Source: DATARH01 sp035550515
Lineage (GTDB): Bacteria > Pseudomonadota > Alphaproteobacteria > ATCC43930 > CGMCC-115725
NCBI GenBank assembly: GCA_035550515.1
Contig: DASZOZ010000126.1
Location: 52,199 to 116,198 of the forward strand
Reading direction: 5' to 3'
DNA: 64,000 bases
This document shows positions 60,542 to 64,000 of the stretch, one piece after another. A model generated the notes under the pieces. The model searched no databases. It was given only the letters and a program-made list of their open reading frames with translations, and was not told the origin of the DNA. Within the stretch, counting starts at the first letter, position 1. The number at the start of each line of letters is the position of its first letter. A program made the translations under genes and the position numbers.

Positions 60542-61678
60542 CTAAGCGTCGAATTCCTCCGGCGGCGCGAAGCGCCCGTCTTGCGGCAGCGCCGGGAGCG
60601 GCATGCCGTCATCGCGCGCCGCTTTCAGCCGGTAGACGTAAGCCAGCACCTCGGCGACGGCCCGGTAGAGTGCGACCGGGATTTCATCGCCGAGATCGAC
60701 AAAACGGTTGATCGAGCGTGCGAGCGGCGGCGCCTCGACCACGGCGACGCCATGCTCCTCGGCGACCGCGCGGATACGCAGGGCGATGAGGCCCGTGCCC
60801 TTCGCGACAAGCCGCGGCGCGCGCATGCGCTCCTCCCGGTAGGCCAGCGCCGCGGCGAAGTGCTCCGGGTTGACGACGACGACATCGGCCTTCGGCACTT
60901 CGGTCATCATCCGTGCCCGCGCCAGCTTCAGCCGCAGGCCGCGGATGCGGCGCCGGGTCTGCGGGCTGCCGTCCTGCTCCTTCTGCTCGTCCTTGATCTC
61001 CTGGCGGCTCATCTTGAGCTGGTCGCGGTGCTGCCACAGCTGGTACGGCACCTCGAACACCGTCGCCACCGCCAGCGCCACCGCGAGGATCAGGAACACC
61101 TCGTTCGCCAGCGTCGCCACATGGTGCAGGGCGTAGGGCCAGGTCTCGCCGGCGATGTGGAAGAAGTCGCGCAGCCAGCTCTTCATCAGCCAGGCCGCGA
61201 CGGCGCCGACGACGATGAACTTGGCGATCGCCTTGACGATCTCCGCCAACGCGGCGCGCGAAAACAGCTTGCCGAAGCCCGTCAGCGGGTCGATGCGGGT
61301 CAAGTCGGGGGTGATCGGCTTGGCCGAGACGATCCAGCCGCCGATCGCGAGATCCGCGGCAAAACCGACCGCCGCCAGGATCAGCATGAAGGGCGCCAGG
61401 ATCATCACCGCCGGCCAGGCGATCTCGCCGGCGAGGGTGAAGAGGCGCGCCGGCTCGCGCATCGCTTCGGGCTGCAGCGTGAAGCCGATGCGCAGCGACG
61501 TCTCCAGCAGCGCGATGAACCGTTCCCCCGCGAGCCACAGCAGCGCCGCACCGGCGATCAGCACCGCCGCGCCGGCGACGGCATGCGCACGGACCACCGA
61601 GCCTTCTTCGCGCGCCCGCTGGAGGCGCCGCGGAGTGGCCTGCTCGGTTCTGTTCTCGCCGGCCGACGTGTCGCTCAC
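60542..61678 (-). CDS. flhB: Export-gate switch protein FlhB
   Basis: 378 residues. N-terminus SDTSAGENRTEQATPRRLQR (conserved ExTE-QATPRRL-type), four hydrophobic helices (~35-205), then the cytoplasmic domain with RARMMTEVPKADVVVVNPEH followed by FAAALAY, the site of the autocleavage motif. The usual NPTH reads NPEH here. FlhB switches export from hook to filament proteins after cleavage. GTG 61678 overlaps the fliR stop by GTGA. Last gene of the fliL?-O-P-Q-R-flhB operon. Confidence 0.9.
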   Translation of the reverse strand: MSDTSAGENRTEQATPRRLQRAREEGSVVRAHAVAGAAVLIAGAALLWLAGERFIALLETSLRIGFTLQPEAMREPARLFTLAGEIAWPAVMILAPFMLILAAVGFAADLAIGGWIVSAKPITPDLTRIDPLTGFGKLFSRAALAEIVKAIAKFIVVGAVAAWLMKSWLRDFFHIAGETWPYALHHVATLANEVFLILAVALAVATVFEVPYQLWQHRDQLKMSRQEIKDEQKEQDGSPQTRRRIRGLRLKLARARMMTEVPKADVVVVNPEHFAAALAYREERMRAPRLVAKGTGLIALRIRAVAEEHGVAVVEAPPLARSINRFVDLGDEIPVALYRAVAEVLAYVYRLKAARDDGMPLPALPQDGRFAPPEEFDA

Positions 61679-62463
61679 GGCGCCGCTCCCGCGCGCAGCA
61701 CGGTGCCGGCCAGCGCCAATCCGGCCTCGATGATGTGCTCGACAGCCGGCACGAAAAACGGGATCAGCGCGATGACCGCGGCAATCCCGACCCACATGAA
61801 CACCGAGAAGCCGACCGACATGACATTGAACTGCGGCGCGACGCGCGACACGAAACCGACCGCGAGATGCGTCGCCAACAGGACCGCGATGACCGGCAGC
61901 GCCAGCCACACGCCCATCTGAAAGAGCAGCGCGCCGGCCCGCGCCAAGGCGCGCCAGCCGTCGGCGCCGATCCCGCTGCCGGCGGCGATCGGCACCACGG
62001 CAAAGCTCTTCACCAGCACCCCGAGCAGCACGAGGTGGCCGTTCAGCGCGACAAACAGCAGCAGCGCGACGAGGCTGAAGAAATTCGCCATCACCGGCAC
62101 CTGGAAGCCGCTCTGGAAATCGAACATCGCGGCAAAACCGAAGCCCATCTGCATGCCGACAAACTCGCCGGCCAGGGTCATTGCGGTCAGCGTCAATTGC
62201 ATCGCAAAGCCGATCGCCAGGCCGACCAGCAGCTGCTCGACGACCAGCGTGACGGTCGCCCATGAGAAATCGAGCGGCGCCGATTGCTTGACCGTGCCGG
62301 CCACGGCCACGGCGACGACAAAGGCCAGCGCGACCTTGGCGCGCATCGGGATCGACACCGAATTGAACGCCGGCGCCGCGCCGAACAGCGCGAGAATGCG
62401 CAGGAAGGGCCAAAAGAACTGGCCGATCCAGCGCGTCAGATCGGCGTCGGTAAAGCTCAGCAC
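61675..62463 (-). CDS. fliR: Export-gate membrane protein FliR
   Basis: 262 residues with about six hydrophobic segments: FFWPFLRILALFGAAPAFNS, VEQLLVGLAIGFAMQLTLTA, GFAAMFDFQSGFQVPVMANF and the C-terminal FSVFMWVGIAAVIALIPFFV. Typical of FliR in the FliPQR gate core. It starts 4 bases after fliQ and overlaps the flhB start. Confidence 0.92.
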   Translation of the reverse strand: MLSFTDADLTRWIGQFFWPFLRILALFGAAPAFNSVSIPMRAKVALAFVVAVAVAGTVKQSAPLDFSWATVTLVVEQLLVGLAIGFAMQLTLTAMTLAGEFVGMQMGFGFAAMFDFQSGFQVPVMANFFSLVALLLFVALNGHLVLLGVLVKSFAVVPIAAGSGIGADGWRALARAGALLFQMGVWLALPVIAVLLATHLAVGFVSRVAPQFNVMSVGFSVFMWVGIAAVIALIPFFVPAVEHIIEAGLALAGTVLRAGAAP

Positions 62464-62467
62464 CGCG

Positions 62468-62737
62468 TCACCGGCCGATCCGCGCCGTCGCCATCGCGGC
62501 GTGCTGGAGATAGGCCGTCATGCGCGCGCCGCCCCACGATGCGACCAGGAACAACACCAGCAGCACGGCAAAAAACCGCGGCACAAAGCTGAGCGTCAGG
62601 TCGTTCATCCGCGTCGCCGCCTGGAGGATGCCGATCGCCAGGCTCGCCGCCACCGCGGCCAGCAGAAACGGCGTCGACAGCATCAGCACGAAACCCATCA
62701 TCTCGCGCGCTGCGGTGACGATTTCGGCGGGGCTCAC
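62468..62737 (-). CDS. fliQ: Export-gate membrane protein FliQ
   Basis: 89 residues, the usual FliQ length, with two membrane helices. VTAAREMMGFVLMLSTPFLL, AAVAASLAIGILQAATRMND and LTLSFVPRFFAVLLVLFLVA match FliQ. GTG 62737 overlaps the fliP stop. Confidence 0.93.
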   Translation of the reverse strand: MSPAEIVTAAREMMGFVLMLSTPFLLAAVAASLAIGILQAATRMNDLTLSFVPRFFAVLLVLFLVASWGGARMTAYLQHAAMATARIGR

Positions 62738-63489
62738 CGCAAAAACCCCTCCGCCAGCGAGCCGATCACCAGCGTCCAGCCGTTGACCAGCACAAACAGC
62801 GCCAGCTTCAGCGGCAGCGAGACGCTGGTCGGCGACAGCAGCATCATGCCGAGCGACATCATCACCGCGGCGACGACGATGTCGATCACCAGGAACGGCA
62901 GGAAAATCAGGAAACCGATCTGGAAGCCGGTCTTCAGCTCCGAGGTCACAAAGGCCGGCACCAGGATCGAGAACGGCACCTCCTGCGCGCTCGGATAGGT
63001 CTGGCCGCCGGCCAGCTTGAGAAACAGGCCGAGATCGTCGCGCCGCGTCTGCTTGGTCATGAACGCGCGCAGCGGGCCTTGCGCCTTGGTCAGCGCGTCC
63101 TCGGTGGAGATCTTGTTGTCGATCAGCGGCTGTATCGCCTCGCTGCCGACCCGGGTGAACACCGGCCCCATCACGAACATCGTCAGGAACAGCGCGAGGC
63201 CGATCAGCACCTGGTTGGGCGGCGTCTGCGTCAGCCCGAGCGCCTGGCGCAGCAGCGACAGGACGATGATGATGCGGGTGAACGACGTCATCGTCAGCAG
63301 GATCGCCGGCAGGAACACCAGCCCCGCCATCAGCAGCAGGAGCTGCACCGGCACCGTGTAGCTCTGGCCGCCATGGCCGTCGGGCTTGATGTCGAGCGCG
63401 CCGATGCCGGCGGCGTGTGCCGCGCCGACGCCGAGCGCGAGGACGAGCACGGCGGCCAGCGCGGGCAGCAGACGGATCAGCCGCGCCAT
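62734..63489 (-). CDS. fliP: Export-gate membrane protein FliP
   Basis: 251 residues with a cleavable N-terminal signal (LIRLLPALAAVLVLALGVGA). LLLMAGLVFLPAILLTMTSF, TRIIIVLSLLRQALGLTQTP, PNQVLIGLALFLTMFVMGPV and FLIFLPFLVIDIVVAAVMMS followed by LGMMLLSP are FliP landmarks. It is the largest part of the gate core with FliQ and FliR. Confidence 0.95.
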   Translation of the reverse strand: MARLIRLLPALAAVLVLALGVGAAHAAGIGALDIKPDGHGGQSYTVPVQLLLLMAGLVFLPAILLTMTSFTRIIIVLSLLRQALGLTQTPPNQVLIGLALFLTMFVMGPVFTRVGSEAIQPLIDNKISTEDALTKAQGPLRAFMTKQTRRDDLGLFLKLAGGQTYPSAQEVPFSILVPAFVTSELKTGFQIGFLIFLPFLVIDIVVAAVMMSLGMMLLSPTSVSLPLKLALFVLVNGWTLVIGSLAEGFLR

Positions 63490-63806
63490 CGCCCCACCGC
63501 GTTCCTGACCGCCTCGCCAAAGCGGTCCTCGCCCGCTTTGGCCGGCAGCCGCTCGTCGAGTTCGCAGATCAGCGAGACCGAGGCGGAGCCGACCCCGATC
63601 ACCAGCTGCCGCACGCCGATCTCGACCACCAGCAGCCGCTCCCGCGGCCCCAACGCCAGCGACCGCAGGATCGTGCAGTCCCGCGCGCTGCCGAGGCCGA
63701 CCCCGGGACGCATGCGGCGCATCGCCCAGATGCCGCCCCACAACAACAGCACGATGATGCCGAGCGTCAGCGACAGCGAGCCGAGCCCGTCCGCATCATA
63801 CGGCAC
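63477..63806 (-). CDS. fliO: Flagellar assembly protein FliO
   Basis: 109 residues, one membrane helix (SLTLGIIVLLLWGGIWAM) followed by a conserved cytoplasmic part: RDCTILRSLALGPRERLLVV followed by EIGVRQLVIGVG, which matches FliO. GTG 63806 follows GGCGGAG. The frame stays open for 36 codons upstream (TTG 63914), but that stretch encodes Pro/His/Arg-rich sequence over a GC palindrome, so the shorter start was taken. The end overlaps fliP by 13 bases. Confidence 0.8.
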   Translation of the reverse strand: MPYDADGLGSLSLTLGIIVLLLWGGIWAMRRMRPGVGLGSARDCTILRSLALGPRERLLVVEIGVRQLVIGVGSASVSLICELDERLPAKAGEDRFGEAVRNAVGRWRG

Positions 63807-63862
63807 GGTGCGCTCCGCCTGTTCGACGACGGCTTGCGGCCGCCGGCGCCCCAAGCGCGCCC

Positions 63863-63886
63863 CCTCCTCCGCGTGCGGGGGAGGGC
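63863..63886. repeat. GC palindrome between the fliL-like gene and fliO
   Basis: CCCTCCTCCGC (63863-63873), GT, GCGGGGGAGGG (63876-63886): 11-base arms with one mismatch. It falls in the gap between the upstream gene stop (63915) and the chosen fliO start, and supports that start. Confidence 0.5.
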
Positions 63887-63914
63887 TGGGGTGGTGGGAC
63901 GAGCCGCGGCCCAA

Positions 63915-64000
63915 TCATTCGACGATCAGCGTCGCGAACAGGATGTTCTGCACGAAAGCCCCGCTCGCCGCGCCGGCGGTCAGCTTGGCGATACGCTCCG
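63915..64000 (-). CDS. C-terminal end of a FliL-like protein (partial)
   Basis: The window ends inside this gene; the last 27 codons read ERIAKLTAGAASGAFVQNIL then FATLIVE before the TGA at 63915. A final strand of the type xNVLFxxFxVQ is the usual end of FliL, and a flagellar gene is expected upstream of fliO, but the stretch is too short for certainty. Confidence 0.4.
   Translation of the reverse strand, partial: ERIAKLTAGAASGAFVQNILFATLIVE

Noticed and set aside
1..64000. tRNA, rRNA, transposase, integrase or prophage genes
   Set aside because: None was recognised on reading either strand; the single XRE regulator with S24-like end is not accompanied by phage genes.

Overview
The window is a high-GC, gene-dense stretch of a Gram-negative chromosome, most likely from an alphaproteobacterium. 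The evidence is EcfG-type promoter sequences, a CheB-CheR-PAS-HWE-type fusion, a membrane gluconate-dehydrogenase-type complex, DUF3175 and ExoY-type proteins, and L- and P-ring flagellar genes that imply an outer membrane. The family cannot be fixed from sequence alone; Acetobacterales/Rhodospirillales or Hyphomicrobiales are both possible. No tRNA, rRNA, CRISPR array, transposase or phage gene was recognised.

Layout. (1) 1-11000: a surface-polysaccharide locus. It holds the end of a BY-kinase/CpsD-like protein, then a tightly overlapping plus-strand run: glycosyltransferase, GT39-type membrane transferase, methyltransferase, WbsX-like protein, Wzx-type flippase, a second glycosyltransferase, and a membrane sensor whose kinase part is degenerate. 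After a 688-bp AT-richer control region comes an ExoY-type priming transferase. (2) 11075-21210: a stress and signalling block. It holds DUF3175, a ThDP enzyme, a stand-alone CheB, a CheB-CheR-PAS-HWE fusion, three related ~75-residue small proteins, a Crp/Fnr regulator, UdgX and a DUF1275 protein. GGAAC-N17-GGTT, GGAAC-N17-TGTT and GGAAC-N16-CGTT sequences precede three of these genes, which points to the general stress sigma factor. (3) 21212-35428: metabolism and envelope. It holds a three-subunit flavin/cytochrome dehydrogenase, a FecR protein with a TPR/beta-barrel protein, a VOC protein, a 2-hydroxyacid dehydrogenase, an alcohol dehydrogenase with a cupin, an HdeA-like lipoprotein, a DadA-like oxidoreductase and a 7-repeat TPR protein. 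(4) 35411-39685: an RpfC-like hybrid kinase relic and a double-HTH regulator. (5) 40126-64000: flagellar genes. One leftward array runs flgB-C-D-E-F-G-H-I-J-(orf)-K-L-glycosyltransferase-flagellin-fliD-fliS-flgM. flgA-flgN diverge from it, and a leftward export-gate operon fliL?-O-P-Q-R-flhB follows.

The most unusual signal is that all three histidine-kinase-like proteins here have lost the phosphoacceptor histidine, although they belong to three different kinase families: His to Lys in 7536-9200, His to Glu in 15119-18232, and His to Asp in 35411-38398. They keep their sensory or output parts (Cache domain; CheB and CheR; RpfC membrane domain and Hpt). The second is a family of tiny proteins (consensus TM-x5-WLD-x8-F[KR]...FR-x4-A-x2-F-x3-F) present three times, twice flanking the CheB-CheR fusion inside the stress block. 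Together these suggest a phosphorelay-derived regulatory circuit that does not use His phosphorylation in the usual way. This is an inference from sequence only.
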